Shown one piece after another: positions 21,677 to 30,829 of a stretch of 64,000 nucleotides of DNA; within the stretch, counting starts at the first letter, position 1; every line of letters starts with the position of its first letter. This DNA comes from Isoetes taiwanensis. Its lineage: Eukaryota; Streptophyta; Lycopodiopsida; Isoetales; Isoetaceae. The notes under the pieces are model-generated. The model did no database searches and was not told the origin of the DNA. It saw nothing but the letters and a program-made list of their open reading frames with translations. The stretch covers positions 10,305,614 to 10,369,613 of the forward strand of contig JAJEKV010000034.1 in the NCBI GenBank assembly GCA_021234155.1. Reading direction: 5' to 3'. A program made the translations under genes and the position numbers.

Positions 21677-21995
21677 GGTAAAAGCATGTTAGGGTGTCCC
21701 TTAAAAAGTATTATTTAGTGACCAAAAAAGTACCTAAAAAGGTAACCAGGACTGGGTACTGGGTACCTGTGTAATATCTCAATAAAAGGTATATTCTAGA
21801 ACTTTTATATATATTTTGGTCTCCGGTAGCATTATCTTTCTCTTAACTTTGAATATTAATGCGTCCTTGACTTTTATTTTGGACTTTTGCACTAGTTTTA
21901 ATGAAAATAAAAATGAGAAAGTACCCAGTTCTAAAGTACCTAGTGTATGTACTTTTGCAGGTTCCAAAAGTGGTACACCCTAACATGCTTTTACC
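21677..21995. mobile_element. MITE, 319 bp, with 21-bp terminal inverted repeats
   Basis: Both ends read GGTAAAAGCATGTTAGGGTG inward (21 bp perfect), and the similarity continues weakly further in. CACGTG is found on both sides (21671-21676 and 21996-22001), so a 6-bp target duplication is likely; the flanking G/C bases leave one or two bases of ambiguity. Excision with one CACGTG restores the surrounding reading frame. The same terminus occurs at 63963 at the window end. Confidence 0.85.
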
Positions 21996-22297
21996 CACGT
22001 GTACAAAATTATGAGTGTAATCTTCAAAAACGAGGTTGTAGTGCATCAATCGAAGTAGTTCAGAAAAATGTAGAAAGCAAGACTTTCATTGAGCGTTGCC
22101 TTTTGAAGGAGGTAACTGAGTTTACTGAAGAATGGGGATGCAGTTTTGAGCTTTTTGAAGCAAATGCTGCTGGGTATGCAAACTTGGATGACATACGCAT
22201 CATATGTGTTATTTGCAAGAAACCAATAAGGCTATTCCCTTCGGGTGGTTCTACCATTTCAAATATGAGAGAGCATATGTCTTCTAGACATATCTAA

Positions 22298-22547
22298 AAT
22301 CTAAAGGTGAATGAGAACTAAGACAAGAAGGAAGAAACAAGTAAAGGTGGATGCCCTCGCGAAAATGCGGTGGTCTTGACAGTCAAATCTACTCTCCTTC
22401 ATCTCATGAGGTAGGATAGCAACCAAAACCAGGATAACTCTATTTGCACCCATTTAGGCAACTCGAAGTGCCTTGGCACCCCTTTTTTCTTTAAATGTGG
22501 ACTTAGCTTCTAATTTTATATCCTTTATAAGAAGGGATAAAAAGGAA
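22298..22547. other. Short spacer, no gene seen
   Basis: Non-coding sequence between the zinc-finger-like ORF and a truncated LINE. Confidence 0.4.
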
Positions 22548-23660
22548 CTCTACGCAATGCAGAACAATAGCCACACAGCGGATCTGTATGATTGGGCCCA
22601 CTAGTACCTATTCAAGGTACTAGTGGAATCTATGCTTTTGTATGGGGTTGAGGTCTTGGGCCCGGTGGTTTCCCTGGCCACTTGGAATGACTTGGAGCAG
22701 GTGCAGAAAGCTTTCTTGGCACGGGCCCTGGGGGTGAAGGCCATAGTTCCATACCAAATACTGTTGCAAGAGACAGGCTTCTTGCCTCTTTAGAGGCAGG
22801 CCCTTGACTGAGACATCTACTTCCAGAAGATGGTCTGTATGGACGACACTCGCCTCACTAACCTCGCTTATACTGTGGCAATGGGGCCTCAACGCCTAAA
22901 AGGCCTGCTAGCGGGAAAAGAGAGCTCAGTGGTTGGCCAGATGGAATGTGCGGGAGCACAGGTGCATCGAGTGCAAACAGAGGCAGACCGCTACAACCTC
23001 AAATAATACCTTGATACATGCTTTCTCAGCAAGCTCTGGGATGCCAGCACCCTTGAACAGGTCAAGACGACACATTAGCAATGCCATATAAACCCCATGC
23101 TAGAGTGGAACTCGCAACGCTACCTATGCACCCATTGACCCATAAAAAAACGTAGATCCATTGCCTCTATCTGCACAGGCGCACATCGTCTCCGCATTGA
23201 GACAGAGAGATGGATTGGGGAGCCGCGCCAGGAGAGGCTTTGTCAACGCTGCCAAGTTGGAGCTATGAAAGGCAAATGCCATACCCTTCAGGTCTGGCAT
23301 ATGATGAAATTCGGACATGCTATGTTAAGCTGGTCCAGCCTGGCCAGCCCCTGTATGAGATGTTGAGCACGGCCTCGGCGCGGATGCTGGGATCATACCT
23401 TCAAGAGGTCATGGATTGCCGGAATCAGCTCAGTCCTCGGGCACTCACCTGATATTTTTTTTCCTCATGATAGATGTATGTACAGTTTGACAGCACTCTT
23501 ATTCCTGTCATGGTTTTTCCCCCGAAAACCCTTCGGGGCAGGGGTTTTTAAACTCGGACATTAATACGTTTGCTGCGCCTCCTTTTTGGGTCCCATAGAC
23601 TGATTGGTTTCCGTGGACGATAAAAACTCTATTCTGTTCAATTCTATTCCATTCTATCCT
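22548..23660 (+). mobile_element. 5'-truncated LINE (copy C)
   Basis: It begins abruptly at the ORF2 C-terminal part (matching copy A from about 33358: YAMQNNSH.., GVEVLGPVVSLATWNDLEQV, QKAFLARALGVKA). It carries the terminal Cys/His region (LCQRCQ-like, disrupted) and the 3'UTR with the C-rich hairpin (23519-23545) and terminal hairpin (23590-23618). It ends in a decayed (ATTCT)n tail (23629-23660). Several stops; 5' truncation is typical of target-primed reverse transcription. Confidence 0.8.
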
Positions 23661-24700
23661 ATAGGAAGGAGAGTCATCATGTAATAGAATAAAGCGTCAT
23701 TCCTTTATATCTACATGTCCTTATTCAATAGTGATAAGAAGCCAACCTATCCAAATGTCCTAGTTGTTCCCCGTGCTTAGGAATTGACCACATGTTCCTA
23801 CGTACATAGAGCCAAGTGGATTAGTAAAGTTCTATCCAATGGTGACGTCATACATATGGCGCCAACATCTTTTACTTGGCATGCACTCTTCTGCCTTTTG
23901 ACTTGTTAACATATACCCCTCTATGCTTCAATAACAATTTATTTATGTTATGAGTTGGCCTCCATTATGGTAGTGCTATATGTGTAGAATATAAATGCAT
24001 ATGACATTCTAGAATGATTGCATATTGTAGGCATGAAGTCCTTGGCATCGTGGGGGATTGATGGCATCCCTAAGTCCACAAACCAGCATACAGGATCATG
24101 AAAAAGGGCCCCGAGGGGGAGGTTGGTTTTTCAAATGGAGAAAAATTGTAGGGACGAGAATTAACAGGTAAAACAACCTAGAAAAAACATTCGACTAGAT
24201 ACATTAGCAACACTGAACAATGCTTCTGCATTAAACACACGCCCCATTTGCTTGACGATGTTTTGCAAAATGCAAATTTTGGCTTTAATGATTTTACAGG
24301 ACATAACTTAGACATGTTGATAAATAGCCGTAAGAGTTGATAATAGAATAGAATAAAATAAAAACACCCTCGATATACTATTTTAGCAAAATCATAAACG
24401 TTGGCAGACTGGGATCAGTATGTGCCGAGTTCCTAGGAACACTAGCATCCTACCTGTTGAAATCTAGAATTTTCGACTGAGAAAAAAAATATTCGAGGAA
24501 GTTTTCTGGTCAAAATTCATGAGTTTATTTGTATTTTACCGGATGAAATCTAAATTTTCATAGGCCCCTTCCACCTAGCAAAAATTATACAGGAAATATA
24601 CTTGTTGGGTTTTTGGAGTTTGTCCCACACTGATTCCTGATGACGAGAATGATGCGACGAAAACAGATTTAGGGTAAGTTAAATCTTAAAGATGACGACG
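23661..24700. other. AT-rich upstream region of coiled-coil paralogue 2
   Basis: No exon recognised. It holds a short AATAGAATAGAATAAAATAA run at 24342-24362 of LINE-tail type without a visible LINE body. Confidence 0.4.
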
Positions 24701-24710
24701 CAAGGGAAAT

Positions 24711-24813
24711 GACACGTGTCTTGCCATGGTTGAGAATAGGGAGAAAAGGCCTCTCCCCAAAGATTATTCTTTTACGTATCTTTTTGAAGAACTGTATTCT
24801 TTTACGTATCTTG
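24711..24813 (+). promoter_or_regulatory. Palindromic G-box and repeated TTTTACGTATC motif
   Basis: The 10-bp palindrome GACACGTGTC (24711-24720) contains CACGTG. TTCTTTTACGTATCTT occurs twice, at about 24767 and 24798. These lie about 290-390 bases upstream of the ATG at 25099. Paralogue 1 also has a palindromic G-box upstream. Confidence 0.5.
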
Positions 24814-25098
24814 TACAAGGAACACATTTTTTTTGCATTAAGCAATAGGTTAAAAAAACACGAGCATTTGCCGCCGGGGCAATGTTTGAAGCGTTCAATC
24901 CATCACCAGAGCGCAGCAACGAAGAAGCCGCCCAAATGCTTTCCACTCTGTTCCCACTTTTGCTTCTTCCCCAAACAGGGATCGTATTTGATCTATATTG
25001 CCATTTCCTGCAAGCACAACGCATATTTTCTCGCTTTCCTGATCCATATTTTCTGCCCCGGCGTTACAATTTGATCTATTATTTGTGTGTTAAATCTA

Positions 25099-26258
25099 AT
25101 GGCAAGCAGGTATTTCTCCTCTTCCTACAGTTTTTTTCTTGTCAATAAGCATTTTACCCGCCATTCTTTTGTAAGTGATTTTCCCCCTTTCTGTGTTTGC
25201 AGTGCAAGCCCTTCTTCGAATTCTCTGTTTAGCATGTAAGCAAAAGTTTTCATTTTGAGTTATTTTCCCATGTGGATGTAGATAGTAATAGATTTCACAA
25301 ATACAGCATCTTGGGGATCTTGCTTACTATTCTAAAGCTTCCCATCACTTTCGCCAAGTTTGCCACTGGAAAGAAAGCTTTGGTAAATGAGATAGAAGGT
25401 AGGCGCTATTTTTTAGATCTGTTTAATCTTCATTCTTTACATAAGTTTCTGTTGAGTATGTGAAATGTTAAAAATTTGCCTCCCAGTTTTTACAGGTTAC
25501 AGAACTTTGTACTTAGAATTCTAAAAAAATTTAGTTTATTGCATAGGAATTAATGTAAGATACTGGAATAGCCAATTTGGCCCTGTGCATAGCTTATTTT
25601 CTATTCTTGAACACGCAGGAAGAATAGTTCATGAAGCATTTGAAGCGGAGCAAATAGCCAAGACAGTAGAGAAAATTGCAGAGTCTGTTCAGCATGTTGC
25701 TGAAGTAGTTGCAAAGGATGCTAGGAAGGCTGAAGATGTTCTAGAAGAGGTAATATCTAAATTTGCATCTCCATATCCAATCTTACATATACCCTTAATA
25801 TGTTCATATTTCCTTGATATATTTTTAGGTACAAGAGAAAGCCAAAGTTGTTGAAGAAGAGCTAGATTCTACTGTAGATAACTTGGGTGAACTTTCTAAT
25901 AACCTTGATAGCATTGCCAAGAAAGTTATATCTATTAAAGAGGAAGTTAATACTCCAACAGACAGGCCCATCAAGAAAAATGGTAACTAGATAAATGCTT
26001 ATCCTATGATTAAATCATAAGTTTGTTAATCGAGCAATATCTCATGCAGATGAGGTGGTGAAGAAAGATCTAAAAGCTGGTACTTCAATTTTTAATCAGT
26101 TGATGCTTCAGTTTGAGCTTAAGATCATCCATATTGTTGCAGTCATCATCCTTGCTGCATTGGCAGGATATTTTAAGTTGGATGTTTCTAAAACATCACT
26201 CAATTCCATAACACAATCTCTTCAAGACTATGTACTATGTAAACTTATAGCATGTTAA
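25099..26258 (+). CDS. Small coiled-coil membrane protein, paralogue 2 (6 exons, 209 aa)
   Basis: Function not recognised. Exons are 25099-25109, 25203-25235, 25307-25398, 25619-25749, 25829-25982 and 26050-26258; all borders are GT..AG and phases agree. The start is the ATG of an 11-nt first exon (ATGGCAAGCAG), identical in length and nearly in sequence to exon 1 of the minus-strand paralogue. The protein has a Ser-rich N-terminus, a hydrophobic segment (residues 14-35), a long acidic/basic coiled coil (about 47-140; KTVEKIAESVQHVAEVVAKD) and a second membrane segment (about 166-182, IIHIVAVIILAALAGY). Topology suggests a small integral membrane protein with its coiled coil between two membrane segments; the compartment is unknown. 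The frame is intact and likely expressed. Confidence 0.78.
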
Positions 26259-26469
26259 AGGAAAGTTTGGCATTAGCCTTTGGATTGTGTCATGTGGCAC
26301 TTCACAAAGTTGTGTATGTTCTTATTCAGATAAATGAAACGATCTACACAACATGCACACATGTATGCCTCAAGCTTGGAGCCTAATTGCCTACCTATGT
26401 AATGCCTGGTAAACAAAAAGAAAAAGTTAAAAGGTTGCATCTATTGCACCTTAATAAGTGTGCTTAGAA

Positions 26470-27330
26470 TTGAATTGACTTGAATTAGTCAAGCTCATTA
26501 ATGTACAAGTGTTTCGAAGGGTTTTTGAGGCAAAGCCTTAGCAGTTATGAGCTTGTTGATGAACTGTACATTTATGCATGTCAATGTGTTGATGGAAAAA
26601 CAAATTGGGCTCGCTTGTCAAGAACCTCTAGGATATACGATGTTAGTGTCATCACTACAAGCTTTACAAAAGCACATAAGGCAATTGATCAGGCATAATC
26701 AAACATATATATTGTGCTCGGATAGTCCCAAGTGGCAGGTGATATCACTAGACCCCATACTTCCACTCCATATTAGAAGAATCAATTGCACAAAACCCAA
26801 AACATGTGTCATGATAGGATTAGTCATCAAGCTCTGCTTTGTGGCAATTGTTCTGCATGGTATAGAAAACCTTCCAACCTGCAGTCACCCATTGTTGGAT
26901 ATAGGGTGTCTAGTATGCAATGGTTGTAAACTCCATTTGAAGGTTTTTTTCTTTTTTGTGTGTTTACACTACTTCCATCCCGATAAGTGAAGCAAGTTTG
27001 TCTATGATGCACAAAAGATGATAGCAATTCAGAACCTTGGTCTTGGCCAATTTGACCTGTATTTTTGTGTTGTAACAGAAAGTATTGAATGTGCCAAAAT
27101 GCTGCAACATACTGGCAGGAGTGTGAGTTAAAAGATCTACAATATCTGTAAATATCATTTGCCTAATGGTGTGATGAGCATGTCAGGCTCTTCTACCTCC
27201 ATGTTGAGTAAGCCAGTCCTTTAGCTGATCAATGTATAATCCAAATAGCGTGGGAAAGAGTGCACATCTTTGGTGCAACCCTAGCCATTGTCTATACCCC
27301 CCCCCCCACCCCCATTGTTCCTCCGTCTGC
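26470..27330 (-). mobile_element. LINE RT fragment (copy G)
   Basis: The minus strand reads LFGLYIDQLKDWLTQHGG (around 27250-27195), then QMIFTDIVDLLTH (the YADD region decayed to FTDI), KLAKTKV and further down GVEVWGLVISPATWD (about 26760-26720). Frames shift repeatedly. No 3' hairpin or simple-repeat tail is visible, so both ends are lost. A 14-C homopolymer run lies at 27298-27316. Confidence 0.65.
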
Positions 27331-27471
27331 TCTATCTTGTAGCCCAGCCATCAATCTACCTCCTCACAAGTCTGAGCCTGGGTAGGAGCTCTCATGTTTT
27401 ATGGCATATCGATATCTTTGTCGTATCTATGGATGTATGGATGTGCTACCCTCCGAGGTAGTTAGAAGTAT

Positions 27472-27690
27472 TGTTGTTGTTAGTGCCGACATTGTTTATG
27501 CTTCTGCTGTTATAGAAGCTCATAGGGGAAGGGCGTCAAGGCACCTTCGTGTCCCCTTCCTGCACTAGGAACATCCTAGAGTGCAGGATAGACGAGGGCC
27601 CATGCGGCCAGAGGGCTAGATGGGGGATTTCCTACGAGGTGTGTGCCGTATATTTAGTAGGGAGCGTCACAATGGTATCAGAGCCATTGG
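27472..27690 (+). repeat. Possible solo LTR end with primer-binding site
   Basis: A segment ending GGGAGCGTCACA is followed at once by TGGTATCAGAGCC (27673-27685), the usual LTR/PBS junction of plant retrotransposons. The start may be TGTTGTTGTTAG near 27472. An internal palindrome CCTGCACTAGGA...TCCTAGAGTGCAGG lies at 27568-27596. No partner LTR was found. Confidence 0.45.
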
Positions 27691-28600
27691 CTGACCAAGA
27701 ACTAGCACTGACCATATCCCTGACCTAGTAGTCTAACTGACCCAATAGAGTATAGTATGGAAAGTTCTAGCATTGAAACTTGAATTCGGGAAGCCATTTG
27801 ATCTTGTTTAGCTCTAAACACATCCAATATCAAATTAAGTTCACATAGAATAATATTGAAATGCAGAGGAGCTAGACTTGTTGAACCAGACGCATCTTTT
27901 TGCATCTAATCAAAGAATGACATATGTGAAACCCTTGCCATGAAATCAGAAGTCAGCCACGCTCGAGGAGCAGCATGTGCATGGAGACACCTTCAGGAGC
28001 TGCTTGACTAACATGCACATTATGGTCCCGCTCTACGCCGGAAAGTGGCTTGCCGACTCACAAAAGCATGTACTAAAGAGATATCAACAGATTTAGAAAG
28101 AGGTAGAAAGTGCTATAAATTCGCACGCATATTAACAGAACATAATCAAAAGCAAGAGGATTGAGTTGAGATCATATTAGGAGGAGTGTTTGGCATACGA
28201 TCATATCAGAAGGAGAGCCAATGGTATACACTAGGCAATCAAAGTGAAGAAAAGGAATGAGAAGCACAAAATTGGCAAGAAGAACAACAAAGACAATATA
28301 AGACAAACATGAAACAAGATAGAAAAGAAAAGAGGGACCAAACAACCTAGTCGATGGCACAGGCTGAGCACCAATAGCTATGAGATCTTCAACAGGTATA
28401 TAGACATGATGGGAGTGATTTTTCTTCAAATACTGGGTTTCTTCATCACAGCCTCAACGAATCTGTGACTGTTATACATAGTCGCCCACTTGTATAAATA
28501 GTAAAGTCTTTGTTGTAAATTTGGTGTTGGAAGATTTTGCTCATACCAATTTCAATGTATCTATCATAGGACCTCATTGGTCAGCAATGACAATAAAGCT
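27691..28600. other. No gene recognised
   Basis: This would be the interior of the element whose LTR end lies at 27671, but no gag or pol motif is visible. Short minus-strand frames are unconvincing. Confidence 0.35.
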
Positions 28601-28673
28601 TACCCTAGCCCTGCCGGACCTGACAAGCGCCTACCATAGCCTAAACCTTGCTTGACGTGCCATACCCCCAGTC

Positions 28674-29604
28674 ATGGCCACAGAAGCAGCCCAGTGTCCA
28701 GACTCACCCCTAGCAGGCGAGCTTCCACAGGCCACAGCACCCCACCTCGGGCAAACCCCCACACAACCTGCTGACCTCTCGCAGGCCGAGCCTGCCTGGG
28801 AAAACCAAGAAGGGCGCACCAAGGAAGCAGCCCCGTGCAGACGCAGTGGGCAAGGGAGAGACATCCTCCATGAAGAAGGAGGCCCGGGCCAAGGCCCACA
28901 CAGCCAGGCCGGCTAGGCAGCCGAAAATTGGCTGCCCAGGCCCCACAGGGCCCCCTCCATTGGCAGGACCTTGGGCCGCCATCCAAGCTGGGGTTGAGGC
29001 CAATAGTGCCCGCATTGTGGGCCTGGAGACGGAGATGGAGTCTGCAACATCTCACGTGTTGCGCAGACAGTTGGTGATAGCGAAACAACAGATCACTGAG
29101 TTGGAGACCCAAGCACACCAGCTGGACGATAGCATCCGATTGGTGCACTTTGAGAGGCAGCAAGACCGGCAGGTGCTCGCAGACATGCAGGCTCGCATGG
29201 ATACCCTGGACGCTGCCAGGCAGAACAGGGACCAGGTGGAGCGCGAGACACTTGCAATCACGTCTCAGCTCCGCATCAAGGTTGATGAGGCCAACGCCAT
29301 GGCACGACGCGCACAGGCCACACTCCAGTCGGAAGTTGAGGAGGCTACCGCTGCAAGACAGAGGTTGCAGGCCGCCTTGGAGGTTAACCAGGCATCACTG
29401 AGCGCCCTTCGGGAGAAGGATTTGGCACGGGATTGGGAAATGCAGGAGCTCCGATCTGTCATTGCCCAGCAAGGCAAGGGCCTCCAGGCAGAGGCGCATG
29501 AACAATGGCGGCACTGCACGCGAGAGATGGCAAGACAGGACCAAGCCTCGCAAGAGCTGAGCTCCAGATTTCGGAGAACAGAAGCTGCAGCAAATGACAC
29601 ACAT
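28674..29604 (+). pseudogene. LINE ORF1, N-terminal coiled-coil part
   Basis: The ATG at 28674 (MATEAAQ) is followed by a Pro-rich leader. Near 28800 the frame shifts into the long frame 28846-29607. That frame contains a basic patch (KKEARAKAHTARPARQPK) and about 190 residues of Gln/Ala/Arg/Glu heptads typical of a LINE ORF1 trimerisation coiled coil (ARQNRDQVERETLAI and onward). It is cut at 29604 by the fold-back MITE. The remainder (30150-30640) ends in text like RLLKGTSLYVSRDLTPVQQE, which in LINE ORF1 proteins marks the RNA-binding part. Confidence 0.7.
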
Positions 29605-30149
29605 TAGGGTTTTTTTGAGATTAAAAAAGAGCCTTCAAAACATGCCAACTAAGCCAAATGAAGATAAATGAACTACCAATCAGAAATCAGAGCCTGACGG
29701 GTCCAGTCAGCAAAGCTGTTATAACGAACTTACTGGATCACATTTTCTAGTATAACTGTTGATAGAAAAGTCCAAATGAGCTCTCGTTTAGTGCAATAGA
29801 TAGATCTCATTGAGATCTTTCCAACCTTAAGTGCTTTGCACATATTTTAACCACTTATGATTGTCAAAACTCCAAAAAATATGATTTTTACCATTTTTTA
29901 CTATCCTACAGGGCTAAAAGATATGCAAACCATCCAAGATTGGAAAGATCTCAATGAGATCTATCTATTGCACTAAACAATAGCTCATTTGGACTTTTCT
30001 ATCAACATTTATGCTAGAAAATGTGATCCAGTGAGTTAGTTATAACTGTTTTGCTGACTGGATTACCAGTTCTGTTTTCTGATTGGTAGTTCATATAGTT
30101 TAGTCAGCAATTCTTAGAAGGCCCTTTTATGATCTCAAAAAATCCCTAA
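29605..30149. mobile_element. Fold-back MITE, ~544 bp, in LINE ORF1
   Basis: Two arms of about 230-240 bp are inverted copies, about 85-90% alike by eye (for example AGATAGATCTCATTGAGATC and GTCCAAATGAGCT on both sides), around a ~90-base AT-rich loop. Ends read TAGGGTTTTTTTGAGAT and, inverted, TAGGGATTTTTTGAGAT; TA at both ends suggests a TA target (Tc1/mariner-type). It is non-coding. Removing it rejoins LINE ORF1 sequence. Confidence 0.82.
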
Positions 30150-30829
30150 TGCCAGTGCCGCAAGTCCAGGAACCTGCAAGATGTTAATCGGGGTCACCTG
30201 GTCAACCTGAACGCCGGCAGCCGCAGCCCCGCCCTGCCGCACCACCATCACGCGTGCCGCCACCAGGCCAAAGTGGGCCAGTGCCCCCACCGGACGTTGA
30301 GCTCCGTGAACGCAGGCGATGTAGCCACAACCTAGTAGTTCGGGGCGCCCGAAGAGCTGGGAGAGAATATCACCCGAAAGATACATGCACAGATCCTTGG
30401 GCGCATGACGTTTCCTGGTCCAGAACCTGTTCATGTTACGTGACCAGCCCAGTGTGGGGTCCAGCACCCAGGCCACAGCCGAGTAGTGGTGTTCACGGTT
30501 GTGGATGCACGAGTTCGAGAGGTCATACTGCGACAGGGTAGGTTACTGAAGGGCACATCTCTGTATGTGAGCCGGGATCTTACTCCAGTGCAGCAGGAGG
30601 CACGCAGGAGGGAGTTCGCCAGGGTCAGGGATGCCCGCAGTTGACCAAATGCTGCAGCTGCACCTGCTCAGCCAAATGATACCCCTGCTGCCTCTGCTCC
30701 TCACCCTCCGCAATCTGCCCCTGCAGCTCGGTCTGCTCCCGCTCAGCCAAATGTTGCCCCTGTTGCCTCCGCTTCTGCTTCTCCGTCTGCTCCCGCTGCT
30801 GCTCAATAGGAATTGTGCCTCCGGGTGGT

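Larger units (their letters stand above)
20620..22297 (+). pseudogene. Zinc-finger-like ORF split by a TRIM and a MITE
   Basis: Three plus-strand blocks join in one frame when the two insertions below are skipped: 20621-20766, 21378-21676 and 22002-22297 (one copy of each target duplication kept). The only stop left inside is a TGA near 21412. The N-terminal block has CQSCKKAKV. The middle block has a Cys/His cluster (SCDIEGQATFYTWCRMQC, then KSHCSTK). The C-terminal block ends in RIICVICKKP...NMREHMSSRH, a C-x2-C...H-x4-H pattern like a BED-type finger. It could be a transposase-associated or host DNA-binding protein; the exact family is not recognised. It ends in TAA at 22295-22297. Confidence 0.5.

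Noticed and set aside
27298-27316. Run of C bases (14 C, then A, then C)
   Set aside because: Simple homopolymer in a decayed LINE fragment, not a functional signal I can support.
28672-29163. 163-codon minus-strand frame
   Set aside because: Antisense shadow of the GC-rich LINE ORF1.
29601-29612. Telomere-like TTAGGGTTT
   Set aside because: A single unit that is the terminal inverted repeat of the fold-back MITE; no array.
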